Source: Oikopleura dioica (lineage: Eukaryota; Chordata; Appendicularia; Copelata; Oikopleuridae). Taken from it: a DNA stretch of 64,000 nucleotides. Below, piece by piece: positions 42,437-54,326 of this stretch. Position 1 is the first letter of the stretch; each line of letters begins with the position of its first letter. The stretch covers positions 6,456,501-6,520,500 of the forward strand of contig OU015568.1 in NCBI GenBank assembly GCA_907165135.1, read 5' to 3'. The notes beneath the pieces were generated by a model. The model worked only from the letters and a program-made list of their open reading frames with translations, was not told the origin of the DNA and did no database searches. A program made the translations under genes and the position numbers.

Positions 42437-44800
42437 ATGTCAGGTAAATCTATCCAAGAGCTATTTTCTTCTGAAAAAATAAAGATTCGGAGATCTGGCG
42501 AATCGTGGATATCCCACCTGTTGTGTCGTCTACTGAAGGCAAAGATGTGACAATAACCGCGAAAATCGCCGGTCCTAGCGAAGGGCCCCAGCCAACTGCT
42601 ACTTGGATCAAGGGAAAATTCTCTGAGCTGAAAAAGTCAGCGCGCCTTGCTCTTGGCATCAACGAGGAAAAGCAAGAAGCCTTTTTGACGATCAAAAAGG
42701 CAAAAATTTTCGACGAGGGGAAGTACACCCTCAAGCTCAAAACCGGCGATCAGGAGGTCCAGACAACTATCCAAGTCAATGTTGGAAAGCAAGAAGTTTC
42801 GAAGCCAGCAACGGTAACTTTTGTTATAAGCTTAGCTGCCAGCTAAAAATGCTTGCTTTTTAGGGCTCTTCAAAAAAGGTATCACGCGAGCTTAACTTAA
42901 TAAACCCGATTTTTATAGATGATGGAATCCATTGTCTAGTGATGATGAATATTTTTTGTAAAGCGCTTACAAAAAAGCTTTCATTTGCTTAGCATACTTA
43001 CAGAAATGTACAGTGGCTAATCAAGAATTGGACCCTGCGATTCTTCGCAAAGAAGGCCACTTTATGATTAGCCACTGTAATAACAGACTATAACTAAATG
43101 CATAGGAGGCTGCTGGAGACGCAGATTCATTCAAAAAGCGAATGCGTCGCTATATGAAATCGGCCAACAAGGCCATCGCTGGAGATCAAGGTGACGTCTG
43201 GATGGAGCTGACGAAAGCCTCACCAAAGGACTACGCTGAGATCGCCTTCAATCATGGAATCACTGGTAATTAATCGCGCGCACACGCAACGAGTCATTAA
43301 TATCTGTCGAATTGACACTATTCAGACCTCCGCGGAATGCTCAAACGTCTGGCTGCTGTCAAGAAGAAGAAGAAAGATGGCGAAAAGGACGATAAGGCGA
43401 GTATCTTTTTATAAACAAGTTTATTTTTAAATTTTGAGTCTTCCTTGATTTCAAAACGCGCTTCAGGAAAAATTAAATTCAAACGACTTGCAGCACCCCG
43501 TCCTAAAAAAGGCTCGACGACGAGGAACGCTCACTGGCGAAGATATGAGTCAACTGCCGTACGACATAAAACTCAAGTGTGGAAAAGCGAAGAAGGGCCA
43601 GGACAACAGCGCGGCGCTCGATTTCCGGTAATACTTCCTTTATGATTGCACTTCCGCGTCATTGACGTCAGCTTGTTTCGCTGAAAAATGATCGTTTAGA
43701 CAACAAGACGCTCGTTTATCATAAAAATTATTGAAAAACAAGTTTCCGAAACTTATTCTCTTAAGATCGCTTCTGAAACACGTCGGAGCATTCTCAAAGA
43801 AGATGGCTCATTCTCTTTCCTTCACCGTCGGCGACCGAATAATGCTAGAAGTTGAAACCTCAAACGAAGTCACCAAGGGCGAGTGGCAAAAGGCCGGAAA
43901 GAAGGTTTGCGAGAACAACCGAATCCGCATCATCCAACAGGGTTGCCGAAGAAGATTGATCATCGACAGCTGTATTTTGTCCGACGATGCGAATTTCTCC
44001 TACGTCTGTGGAACTGAACGCTCAGACTGCGAAGTCTTCGTTCGCGATCTTCCCTGCACCATCATCGTTCCTCTTGAAGACACGCAAATGATCGTCGGTC
44101 AGCAAGTCATCATGACCGCAAAGCTTTCCGTTGCTGGCGCAAAAGCGAGACTTTTCCACGAGGGCTCGGAAGTGAAGATGAGCAAAGACGTCACCTACTT
44201 CGTCAAAGATAAACTATTCGAGTTCCGAATCGACAAGCTCAAATACGACCACGCTGGTTTCTATCAATTGAAAACCAATGGCGATGAATGCCTAGCCGAG
44301 TTGATCGTAGAAGACAAGCCAATCGACTTCTCTTCTGGTTTTTCCGATCTTACTGTCAACTGCACCGAGTATGCGGAATTCAAATGCCAGGTTAATGATC
44401 CTGAAATCGAAGGAAGATGGTACAAAGATGGAATTCCAATCGTCGAAAGTGAGAGAATCAAGTTCGTAAACGACGGATGCTTGAGAAAAATCTGCATTTA
44501 CGATGTCCGAACCAGCGACATTGGCGAATACGAGTATCGATGCAAATCTGGCAAGACCGAACTTTCGATGACTGCTTGTTTGGATGCGATCGAACTTGTT
44601 GTTGAAAAACCAAAGGAACCACCGAAAATCTATTTGAACTTGAATGAGAATCGCGAGGTTTGTGTTAGAGCAGGTTGTAAACTCGTTGTTGATGTTCCGA
44701 TTACGCGGGACTTGCGAGGAAAAGATGAGCAAGTGGGAGTGAAGACGAACAAGATTGAAACTCACGTCGGTAAGCGAATTCAAGGCGGAATGGTTTACAT
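42437..44800 (+). CDS. myosin-binding protein C, N-terminal exons
   Basis: Exons 42437-42443 (ATGTCAG), 42485-42813, 43106-43265, 43326-43396, 43467-43627 and 43766-44800. Domains in order: an Ig module (residues about 15-105), the MyBP-C M-motif (DVWMELTKASPKDYAEIAF, then GITDLRGMLKRL), and further Ig modules with paired Cys/Trp patterns (EGRWYKDGIPIVESERIKF). MyBP-C binds thick-filament myosin and titin and modulates contraction. A GC donor is used at 43397 (DDK|EKLNS). At 44793-44800 the exon is cut by a 4,972-bp element and resumes in frame at 49781. Frame, order and length (1,212 aa when joined) fit the family. Confidence 0.9.
43011..43077. mobile_element. 67-bp Tc1/mariner-type MITE in a MyBP-C intron
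   Basis: Perfect inverted ends CAGTGGCTAATCA / TGATTAGCCACTG flanked on both sides by TA, the target duplication of Tc1/mariner elements. Confidence 0.85.
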
Positions 44801-45269
44801 TAGGGTCGGAAATTTCAGGGCCATGATCACGGTAGGCGCCGATATTTTTTTGGGTGGACCTTTGGGAGGTACTCTTCAAGAAAAAACACATGGCCCCCGG
44901 TTAACCCATCATCGACAAGCAAATTTTAACCCGTTTTTGAAAATGTCTATTTTTCAATAAAATTACGTATTAATACTATTTTTAATGCTTTTTTATGCCT
45001 GTAAAATCAATAAATTTATATTAGAAAAAATTATTAACCCCTTTTCGACATGAAAAAATTAACCTATTTTTTCAAAAATAGTTTTTTCTTCAAAAATAAC
45101 ATATTAAGTAATCAAAAATGCATTTTTGTGCATAAAAATTCAATAAAAATAAAAAACACGCCCATTTCAAGGGCGAAAATTTAATAGAAATTCTAAAAAT
45201 CGCCCTTTGCCGACCTTTCATCCTCTCTTCTTCGTTTTTTCGCTCTCTTTTCTCCTTTTTCTCCTCTTC

Positions 45270-46060
45270 TTCCTCTTTTTTCGCCGGCGCGCAACGAGCG
45301 CGCCTCTTGGCCAATCAAAGCCGGGCAGAGCCTCGAGAGCTCGCTCTCAGCGCCTCGCTCGGCGGTCTGGACGGTGGTGGTGCAGCGGCTCGCAGCGCTG
45401 AGCGCGCGTTAGCGCGCTGCGCTGCGCAAGCGCTTTTGCGTTGGCGTAGGCGTTTTAGGCGTAGGTTCGCGCGTATAAGCGAGATTTTTTCTGCCGGCGA
45501 GCTCAGTCTCCGGACTCACGCCGCCCGTCTCCCCTAGTTTCCCCCCCTTTTTTTTAATAAACTCTTTGAGTTAATTATTAAAAGGGTTAATTATTTTTTT
45601 AACCGAGGTCAGTCCGGTGACCCGACTAATCTTTCGGCAGGCAGCCCCTTGAGCAAGGGTGCAGGAAGTAAATGCCCCCGATTGGACACCCCTAGGCCAC
45701 CCTCACCGGATAGATACTCCTGAAAGATGGAGGTGCGTGGGGGGTAGGGCACGAGCGAAATCTCGAATTTCGCAGTATTGCCCGCAACCCAAGCCCAAGT
45801 CCCACACTATTCCGGCAACCCCGACTCCTGATGCCACCGGACCTCTGGCATCAGGGCCCTAAGGGCCAGCAGAGGTATCTGCCCCCAGGCGAGGCCGCTG
45901 CCCTCTTGTGGAGTGAGGGCGTCCCCCCAGACAGGAGTCACACCACCTTCGGCATGGTGCCTGAACGCTGGGAAAAAGGGGAAACTACGCGGATAACCTG
46001 GGGGAGGGGGGATACTCTGGTTCTAAGGGTTCAAGTCGGGGGACAGGGTTCCGGGGAGAC
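45270..46060. other. GC-rich interior block of the unassigned transposon
   Basis: About 800 bp with base composition unlike the AT-rich rest of the element, with TTAGCGCGCTGCGCTGCGC palindromic runs and CCCC-rich stretches. No long frame. GGGTTCAAGTCGG near 46027 is B-box-like, so a nested tRNA-type SINE is possible. A promoter CpG-like role is the alternative. Confidence 0.35.
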
Positions 46061-46620
46061 GGGTCATGACGTTTTATTTTTGAATCTTGTTTTTATGCGT
46101 TAATTTAGAGCATAAATATATAGTCGTTTATAAAGTGATTATATATTTAACTTTAATATGCATTTTAGCAAATCAAAAAATAATCGTCAGGGATTGTTTA
46201 GCTATTTATTTCGGTTGTTTAACCACTGAAATCGAATTTGAAGAGAGCCCGACTCTTGAAATTGTCGATGAAATAAATGGCTGGCATGACCAAATAGGCA
46301 ATCAATTCATTTTTCAAGAAGAATGATCGTTAGGTTAAGATTTTCTTTAGTTTAATTATCGATCATTCATAAAGACCAAAAGGAATGAGTTGATCAGTTG
46401 AAATTATTCTTAGTTTGAACGAACGATCACTTATTAAAAGACAGACGAAACAAGAAGACTTTCCAGGAGCTGATGTATTTCAAGATCTTTTTTTACAAAT
46501 CATCAGCATCAAAGGCTCATTTTTATTAATTTTACCGTAGAAGTTATTGTTATTTATGTGCATTCAGACAAAATTTTTTTCTTGTTAATTAACAAGTACT
46601 CTTTTCAGAATCTTTTCGCA

Positions 46621-49184
46621 ATGTTCGTTGAATCCGCCTCGATTGAAGACTTCTCGGTTGTTGCTGTCGAACTCTCCGAAGAAATTCGATTTGAGTACAT
46701 TTGCGAGCTTGCCGACCGGTCGCTTGAACAACTTGCAGCTGATGTTGCAAAGAAAACTTGGGAAGAACTGCAATCAACCGCCCGGACCATTTGCAATTCA
46801 CTTGCTCAGGTTGCAACTGAAGGTAAAAGATCTTATAGAAATTTCTGTTAAGTAAACATCAAACTAGACCCTGATTTCGTTTTCCCGCAGAATCATTGGC
46901 ACGGCGAGAAGAAAAAGGCGTACGATCGAAATGTGGGTGTTCTTCGAAAAGCGCTTCGTAAACTTCCAGAAGATGGAGTTGTTAGACTCATTCGTGTGTC
47001 TGTCGACAAGGAACCTTCTCAATCAAGAAAGCGCAAAACAACAACGATTCGTGATCTGCCTGATGTTGACGAACTAACAATCGATTCATTCGCTTTCCTG
47101 GAAGACAAACTGAACAAACACCAGCTGAACGCGATTTTGATGATTGCGAACGCACAATCTTCTTCGTTTCGAGAACTTCAGCTGAGAAAAGTCGCGGAGA
47201 TTTGTAACGAGACGCCGCCTACCCTAACTGAAGAAGAGACCTTGTCATCTCAACTCGAGGAAGTTGTGATTTCTCAACCGACTTCATCATATTCTCAAGA
47301 GCTGCCAAAAGAAAAGGTGTCTTCAATCATCGACCGAGTTGATCTGAAAGAAAGTTGCCTGCTTCTGAGCACCGAGAAGAATATCGCGCCAGCGGTCATC
47401 AATGATGTAATCGTTGAAGTTTTCCAGAACATCCCTGATGCAATCATCGAGCCTTTTACTGATCGATCTTTGCGAAATCATCTCCCGCTCGTCCAGCCAC
47501 TTCAGCATCAACAAGAAATTGTTTTTATCGAAGAGGCAACAAGTTTATCGATTGGCCTCGACAGTACCACCATCAGTGGGATCGAGTACAGCAGCCTTAC
47601 GATTTTGTCAAGCGACGGAGACTCGCTGTTTTGGGATATCAAGAAGGTTGCTGACCATTCTGGCGCTACCGTTGCTGATCAGTTCAACTCGAAGATGAAA
47701 GAGTATCCGGAAGATATTCAACGACTGATCGCTGAAAAGACTCAAAGCCTTCACAGCGACAGGGCTCCAGCAGCGAAGAAAAGTGTGGAAATTATCAAAA
47801 AATCACTTGATAAAGTCTGCGCTCGAGATCGAGTCTACATACCTTGCAGCATGCACATCCCGTTGAACTGCGAAAAGGGTCTTCGAGCTTCGATGCCAAA
47901 GGATATCCTCGATCAAGTGGCCCTTCTAGAGAAAGTTTTATCATCCCATCGCCTGCATCAAACGAAATCCTCCAAGGGAGCTGACTTCTTGACATTCCTG
48001 AAAGCGAAGAAGCTAGGATCCGAAAATGTTCTTCTCGAATCTCTTGCACTCTACTCCAATGTCAGATTCTCCGTCTTCGCGAAAAACCTCGAAAACGTAC
48101 TGATCAATCTGCCTTACATTGAAGAGTTCTTGTCACGAGAAGGCCACAAAACAACTTCGAAGTTCATCACTGACAACAAACAAAGGTTCCAAGTCGAACT
48201 TCTCGCGGCGATCTTTGTCTACAAAAACGTCGTTGCTCCTTGGTGGGAAAAAGTTCGAGCGAAATCTGATGTCGAGTACTATGAAACGCTCAAACAAGAG
48301 CTTGACCTCACTTTCGAAGGCATCATCAGTGCTGCAAGTCCTTTCATCGTCGTGAGGAGCAAGAGCAAAAATCTGATGTTGCAGAATGACGGAGAAACCA
48401 CCTTGTTCAAGGCAGTTGCTGACTCCATTCAGAAGAACAACTTCAAAGAACTGAACGACGCGATCAAGTCGAAGGCAGAACTGGTGAAAAATGTGTTCCA
48501 CAGATTCCGTATCCAAGACGACACGACTCCTCTTATCGGTGAAGTGACATGGACAAATCAGCTTGCCGAAATGGTAATTGATAATAGAGAATTTCTTAAA
48601 TGATAACTAAATTAATTTAGTCAATGGGTGCTCTCAAAAGGATCTATGGAATCAGATTCAACCTGAATCATGAGAATCTTGCTCTTGCCGGCAAGTCGAG
48701 TTACAACCGACCGATCTCTTTCTGGCGCGAGCGCGATGCTTCGAAGATCGAGCAAGTTTTCAAACGCGGGACGCTCAAACGGCTTTCAGATGCGCGCAAA
48801 CGACGCAAAGAGTCCGCGGATGCAGCCCAAATTGAAGCTGAAATCAAAAGGCAGAAAAAGCACAAAGAGGAAACAGAGCGAGAAACAAAACTTCTTGCTG
48901 ACATTCACGATTACATCCCAATGAATCTTGATTCGGTAATTCATAGAAAGTGTTACAAATTTAACCAATTTATAAAGGCTCACTTCAAACAAATGAAAAA
49001 AGCATTTGACCGTAAAGCGAAAGTGACGACTTCAGCAAAAGAATTCCGCGCCCTTTGCATCATGAAAATGCGTGAATGCTTCGACTTACGACAGAATAAA
49101 GAAGCAGGCGCATGGGAAGACAAAAATCCTTCAAGCAAGGAGATTGATGCATACAACTCTTACTTGCTGATTTTTAGAAAATAA
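46621..49184 (+). CDS. 823-aa transposase-like protein of the unassigned element
   Basis: Exons 46621-46822, 46868-48573 and 48621-49184 keep phase with introns of 45-47 bp. Motifs that could form a catalytic core are LSIGLDSTTISGIEYSSLT, VADHSGATVADQF and LHSDRAPAAKKSVEIIKKS, with conserved-looking Cys/His in YIPCSMHIPLNC. The C terminus has DNA-binding-like basic helices (LSDARKRRKESADAAQ) and an unusual Lys-rich tail. I do not recognise the family. Its position inside perfect inverted repeats with a target duplication makes a transposase the natural reading. A captured or accessory protein is the alternative. Confidence 0.6.
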
Positions 49185-49772
49185 AGAAAGAGAACTAGAA
49201 TTATTTGATCTTTTCTTCTTTGTCAAGCTGTTTTTACATTTCAGGGCAGCGGTTAACGACTTAAATTCAATTTGTTCGGGAAAAAGAAGAAAAATATGAA
49301 TTGATATGTACAAAAACCATTGTAACAATTATTTATGAGTATTTTAGTAGAAATAAGTATTTTTTTGCAATAGGGTAAAATTTTACCTTCCGTTTATGGG
49401 TTCTGAATATATTTGTCTTAAAGTTTATTGTGTTTCTACGCATAAATAATAAGTTTAAACAATATAAAACATAATTTTTCGAGTAAAAAAAACAATTTTT
49501 TTGAAAAAAGGTTTAATTTTTGCTTCCGATTATAGGTTAAAAATAAATTTTTGGAAAAAAATTCTGATTTTTACGCATAAAAAAGGAGAATAAACAATAA
49601 AAAACATAAATTTAGCCTAAAAAAAGCCATTTTCCAAAACAGGTTAAAATTTGCTTGTCGATGATTGGTTAACCGGGGGCCATGTGTTTTTTCTTGAAGA
49701 GTACCTCCCAAAGGTCCACCCAAAAAAATATCGGCGCCTACCGTGATCATGGCCCTGAAATTTCCGACCCTA

Positions 49773-51697
49773 GTTTACATCGACGAAGAAAACGCCGAGA
49801 TAACTTGGTCAAGACAACTGCGGGGCGATCTCGATGGCGATGGAAAAGTTGACTTGAACGAATATCTCGAGCCAGAGGTGATTCCTGAAGATGGGAAGCA
49901 CGTCCACTCCGATAATATCCCGGACAAAACTTCGATGATTCTCCATGACGCGCTGCGAACTGATGCCGGTCGATACCAGCTCGAGGTGAAGACTGAAACT
50001 GGAGTCGACAAAATTCACTTTCTCGTCCGAGTCATTGATGTTCCCGGTCCACCAACGCAGCCGAGGATTTCCGAGCTTGTCGGCGAGTCTTGTCGGGTCG
50101 ATTGGGGCCCTCCTCTTGAAGATGGCGGCTGTCTTATTCGAGGTTATTTGATCGAAAGAAAGAAAACCTGCTCGACTCGCTGGATTCGACTTAACTCAAG
50201 TCTTCATGAATTTCATAACTTCTTTGCCGATCGAATGATGGAAGGCTCCGAATATGAAATCCGAGTAAGCGCGGTCAATGAGTGCGGAGTCGGCGAGCCC
50301 TCGATGAATTCCGAAAAATTTATTCCCATGGAACCAACCTCTGAAGTTCTCGACTTCTGCTCCTCTGACGTCACCGACGGAACAGTCAAGCTCAACTGGA
50401 TGGAACCCCTGGACATTGGATACGCTGGCCTTGACGGATACGAGCTCCAGCACCAAGTTCTCAAGGGCAAGAAACACGATGACGACGCACTAAGTGCCAC
50501 TGAATGGGTCGACTCAAACAACCAAAAACTCTTGGCTCCGGAGGCGATGGATTTTATCTGCAAAAATCTTGAAATCGGCAAGTACTACGCCTTCCGAATC
50601 CGAACTCGAAATATTGCTGGATCGTCGAAGTGGGTTTACTGTGGCCCAATTATTTGCGCCTTCGCTGTGATTGACCCAAAGTTGCTCATCCCGAAGGAAT
50701 ACAAAAATCCGGGAATTTTTGTTCGAAAAGGCGCTCGACTCAATGTCCTCATTCCATTCGAGGGACGACCGCTTCCTCAAATTTCCTGGAAAATGCTTGA
50801 GCCTCCAAAAGAAGGCTGGGAATTTCTCGAAGCATCGATGAAGCCGTTAGAGGACTATGTGACTATCAAGAACAATCAGACTTCCAGTCAGCTAACTATC
50901 AAAGAAACTCGCATGAGCGATACTGGAAAATACTTCATCAAACTCTCTGTCGGAGACGTAGAAGTCGAGTCCGAAATAAACGTCAACGTTGTCGACATTC
51001 CTGGAGAAGTGAAAGAGCTCAAGATTGTCGAAATCGTCGGAACAACTGCTGAGCTCTCTTGGAAACCGCCTTTGAGCTCTGGAAACTTGGACATCCTCGG
51101 CTACCGAGTTGAAAAGCGCGACAAAAGATCAGGAGCTGATTGTCCCTGGTTCATGTGCTTGGAAAAGACACGGCAGGAGAAGTGCTTCATTCATGGCTTG
51201 GTTCCAAACAACGATTACGCTTTCCGAGTTACTGCGATCAACGAAATCGGCCAAGGACCCCCTTCGAGTACTGATTACGGAAGAGTTGACGCAACGCCTT
51301 ACGATTTAAAGCTGAAGCCTTATATTTCCAAGTCATTGGAAAAAGCTCCAAAGTTCACGACTCCTCTGAACTCTCGATCGATGATCGTCAATTTCGAAAC
51401 AACTCTTTCCTGCAGCTTCGAAGCCTACCCGCCGCCGAAGATCACTTGGCTCTGGAATAAAGTTCCGATCGACAAGATGAATCCACACTTCATGATGATT
51501 TCCCAAGGCGGAATTTGTCAACTAAAACTTCGCCGAGTCAGATTTGGCGATGGCGGAATTTACTCCTGCGTGGCTGAGAATGAACTTGGAACAGGCAAAT
51601 TCTAGCGATTTTATGATGATAACTTTTCTGTTTAGACACAGTAACAACAAAAGTCGACGTTCAGGACCCAGAAGCGAGAATGATCAAAGCCGTCTGA
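49773..51697 (+). CDS. myosin-binding protein C, C-terminal exons
   Basis: The rest of the interrupted exon (49781-51594 after the duplication) and the last exon 51636-51697. Module order: end of a C5-like Ig, two FN3 modules (RISELVGESCRVDWGPP; VKLNWMEPLDIGYAGLDGYE), an Ig (PKLLIPKEYKNPGIF), an FN3 (AELSWKPPLSSGNLDILGY) and a final Ig (APKFTTPLNSRSMIV, then CSFEAYPPPKITWLW). This is the C5-C10 order of vertebrate MyBP-C, whose last modules anchor to myosin. The last intron has a GC donor (ACAG|GCAAAT). A perfect EF-hand-like loop DLDGDGKVDLNE lies inside the C5-like Ig. Any apparent start inside the transposon end (49743) is not the real start. Confidence 0.9.
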
Positions 51698-51806
51698 TTT
51701 TTATTTATGCTGAATTTTCACTTAAAAATAAACATACTTAAAGTTTTGAGAATCTCAAATTGAGATCTTCCTTTTTTAAAATCATCGCAGAGCGGAAGTA
51801 GAGAAA

Positions 51807-53951
51807 ATGCGCCCAGTCTCGCAGGTAACAATTTTTTTCCCTATTTTTCATGAGGCTTTGTCTAGTCTTCTGCTGTGACGACCTCTTCGGTTGTGAGTTT
51901 CGAGCATTTTCTCAGTGAAACTATTCCTGATTCTGAATTGGATTCGATTCTTTCGAGACTAGGTGTTGCTCAGCAGTGCATGGACATTGTCGTCTGTCAG
52001 CTTCTTTTTGAAAAAGACGGAGAATGGGAAATTCAAGCTCAAGGAGCACTGATGCTTCTCAAAGACCACAAACGAAAGTCGTATTTTCTCATTTTGTCGT
52101 CGTCATCTGGCGAAGTTTTGTGGACGCAGGAGATTTACCACCGATGCAACTTTAGCCCTGTTGGGCCATTCATTCAGTTTTCTGGTGATGAGTGTCAAGT
52201 TGGGCTTAATTTTTCAGACGAGGAAGAGGCCATTCGTTTTGGTAACAAAATGGTGAAACGGTCCCATGGTCTGTTATCGTTATACTGTCGTAATTACAGA
52301 AATACTTAAGCAAAACGAAGGACCAAGAAGCGAAAGAGTCGCAGTAGGTCCAAACGGTTCAATGAAACAGGAAACAGTTTTGACAACACTTTTCTATGTA
52401 AAATGCGTCTTTACAAGTTTTACACTGCAAAAAAGTGCCCGAGATTGACGAAAGTACGGAAAGAAAGATCTCTCTTGGAGAAACCCAGAAACCGGAAAAG
52501 CCCAAGATGCAAGAGACTGAGAGTATCAATGATGAAGATGACAGTATGAAGCAGGAAACATCAGTCGTTGCCCTTTACGAGGCTCAAAAAGGCGTTGCTG
52601 TGTTCAAAGAGTCAGGCGAAAAGAAAAAGAAGAGGAAAGGTTTCTTCAGGGGAAAGTCTAAATCGAAGTCAAAGTCGAAAAGAAAACATCGTGGAAGATT
52701 AAAGCTGGACATTAGTGCCCCTACTGATATGAGAAGAACGGCTGGCTTGGCGATGAATCCGAACACTGGAAGAATGGAACTGTCCTGCGAAGATGAAAAA
52801 ATGGCGCAAATTCTTATTAATATGGGCATCGTTGGAGATGATCATGAAGCTATGACTGTAAGTAATGAAGTATGAAGACATGAAATTGTTGGCTCTCGAA
52901 TGACTGCAAAAACACGAACAGGGTCTAGCGTAGAAAAAGAACGAGTATATTTTGTAGTGCTCCGAGGAGCAAGGGAGAACGAAGTGAGTAAAAGTGGCAG
53001 CGCGCTCCGCATATATACGTTGCGCGAGAAAAACATGAAAATAAGATCGTATCATGATCGGCTTCTTCGAGAACCACGACAAAATGATGTTTTTAGCTTT
53101 TGAAAAACAAACGAAAAAGATCGAGAATTGATTCGGCTATCGAAGAAAGCGGTAAGATCAGTTAGGAAGAAACCTGTCTAAAAATATTAAGGTGGAATCG
53201 AAAAAGTTCTGATGGCAACACAGCAGCTCCCGCAGACCCCTCCAATTCTTGAAGAAGAGAAGGGACGCCTTGTCATTTCAGGTCCAGTCGCTGGAAGTGT
53301 GACGAAAAATGGCAGGGCGTTCAAATATGAACAGCCAATTGATATTCAGAAAAAGGTAAGTTATAAAAAGTAAATCAACTGGCATTTTCTTATTCAGAAA
53401 GTAGTGAAATCGAAAAGCCCCGGATTAATAAAGAAGGTCTTTTCCAGGCAAAAAAGTAAGACCCGTGCACCGGCACCACCAAAATGCACTGTGCCACCTC
53501 CACCCCCTCCGCCAGCACCGTCAGCTGCTCCGCCACCTCCAGCGATTCCATCAAAGCCAGCACCAACCGAGGAAAAGCCGACACTTCTCCGTGAGCTTGA
53601 AAGCTCGCAGTTGAATTTGATCCAAATGATTCAAGGTAAAAATTTTTACCAAGCCACGTATCTACAAAAAATATAGAAGGTCCGCAGCTCCGTCACGTGA
53701 GCGTCACCGACAGAGCTCCTCCTCCACTGAGTCCACGCTCTAAAGTCATGAAAAATCTCCTGGAGAATCCAAAATCAAATCTGAAGCATGTCCCGACCCC
53801 GCCTCCGAAACAGGCTCCAGTTTTCGGGGACTACTTTCTCTCGTCGCTAGAAAAGCAGCTTCAAGAGATCAAAAGAATGACCCACTCCGATAGCGAGTAT
53901 GAAAATGAAAATGAGCAAGATGATGCTTGGGATGAGGAAATTTTCTTTTAA
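51807..53951 (+). CDS. WASP/N-WASP actin nucleation-promoting factor
   Basis: Exons 51807-51824, 51866-52268, about 52300-52347, 52436-52857, 53097-53151, 53192-53355, 53398-53635 and 53677-53951, about 540 aa. A WH1 domain spans residues about 15-140 (EVLWTQEIYHRCNF, CQVGLNFSDEEEAIRF). A Lys-rich stretch precedes a weak CRIB (DISAPTDMRRTAGLAMNP), then the GBD (IDSAIEESGGIEKVL), a proline-rich region (VPPPPPPPAPSAAPPPP), two WH2 motifs (LIQMIQEGPQLRHV; VMKNLLENPKSNLKHV), a central helix and an acidic tail with Trp (DDAWDEEIFF). It binds actin and Arp2/3 under Cdc42 control. The CRIB lacks the usual I-S-x-P and His pairs, so GTPase binding may be weak. The exon near 52300-52436 is the least certain, because an SMKQET coding repeat occurs twice. 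Confidence 0.92.
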
Positions 53952-54326
53952 ATCAATACCAATAAATAATAAACTAAGAATTCGAAATCGGGGAAAAATA
54001 CTCTTCCTTGATTTCAAAATTGATCATCTTTTTTCACGAAGGCAGTGTTTATTCTATCTCACTTTGATGGACAAGAATTTCACTAGAAAAAGAGAAAGAA
54101 ACAGAGAATTATCACTTCAGAAAGTATTTGTACAGGGAGTTTTTAAAAGGGAAAGAGCAGTAAAATTGACTTGAAGTCTAAAATTAGATGAATGAGAGAG
54201 ATAGAGTTAGGACTCCTAATTTAGGAGGAATTTCCAATTAACAGTAGTCGGAAAAAATAATTGAGAAAAGCAAAACATGATAAACGTTTCATAAACGAAA
54301 AAGGATCAAAACGAAATGGGCGTGAT
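53952..54326. other. convergent 3' flanks
   Basis: 375 bp between the stop of the WASP gene and the stop of the minus-strand histone-fold gene. AATAAA-like signals (AATAAATAATAAAC just after 53955) fit a polyadenylation site for WASP. Nothing else seen. Confidence 0.5.

Larger units (their letters stand above)
44801..49772. mobile_element. 4,972-bp DNA transposon of unassigned type, inserted in a MyBP-C coding exon
   Basis: Terminal inverted repeats of about 145 bp, nearly identical, start TAGGGTCGGAAATTTCAGGG. The exact 8-bp target duplication GTTTACAT stands at 44793-44800 and 49773-49780. AT-rich subterminal arrays follow on both sides (44950-45170; 49330-49620). The interior has a GC-rich block (45270-46060) and an 823-codon gene (46621-49184). 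The duplication length fits hAT, P, Zisupton, Sola or Mutator groups. The encoded protein does not look like hAT or MULE, so I leave it unclassified. Confidence 0.9.

Noticed and set aside
49743-49772. Apparent start of the downstream MyBP-C frame inside the transposon end
   Set aside because: The codons before 49773 are terminal inverted repeat. The homologous protein resumes at the duplication, continuous with 44800.
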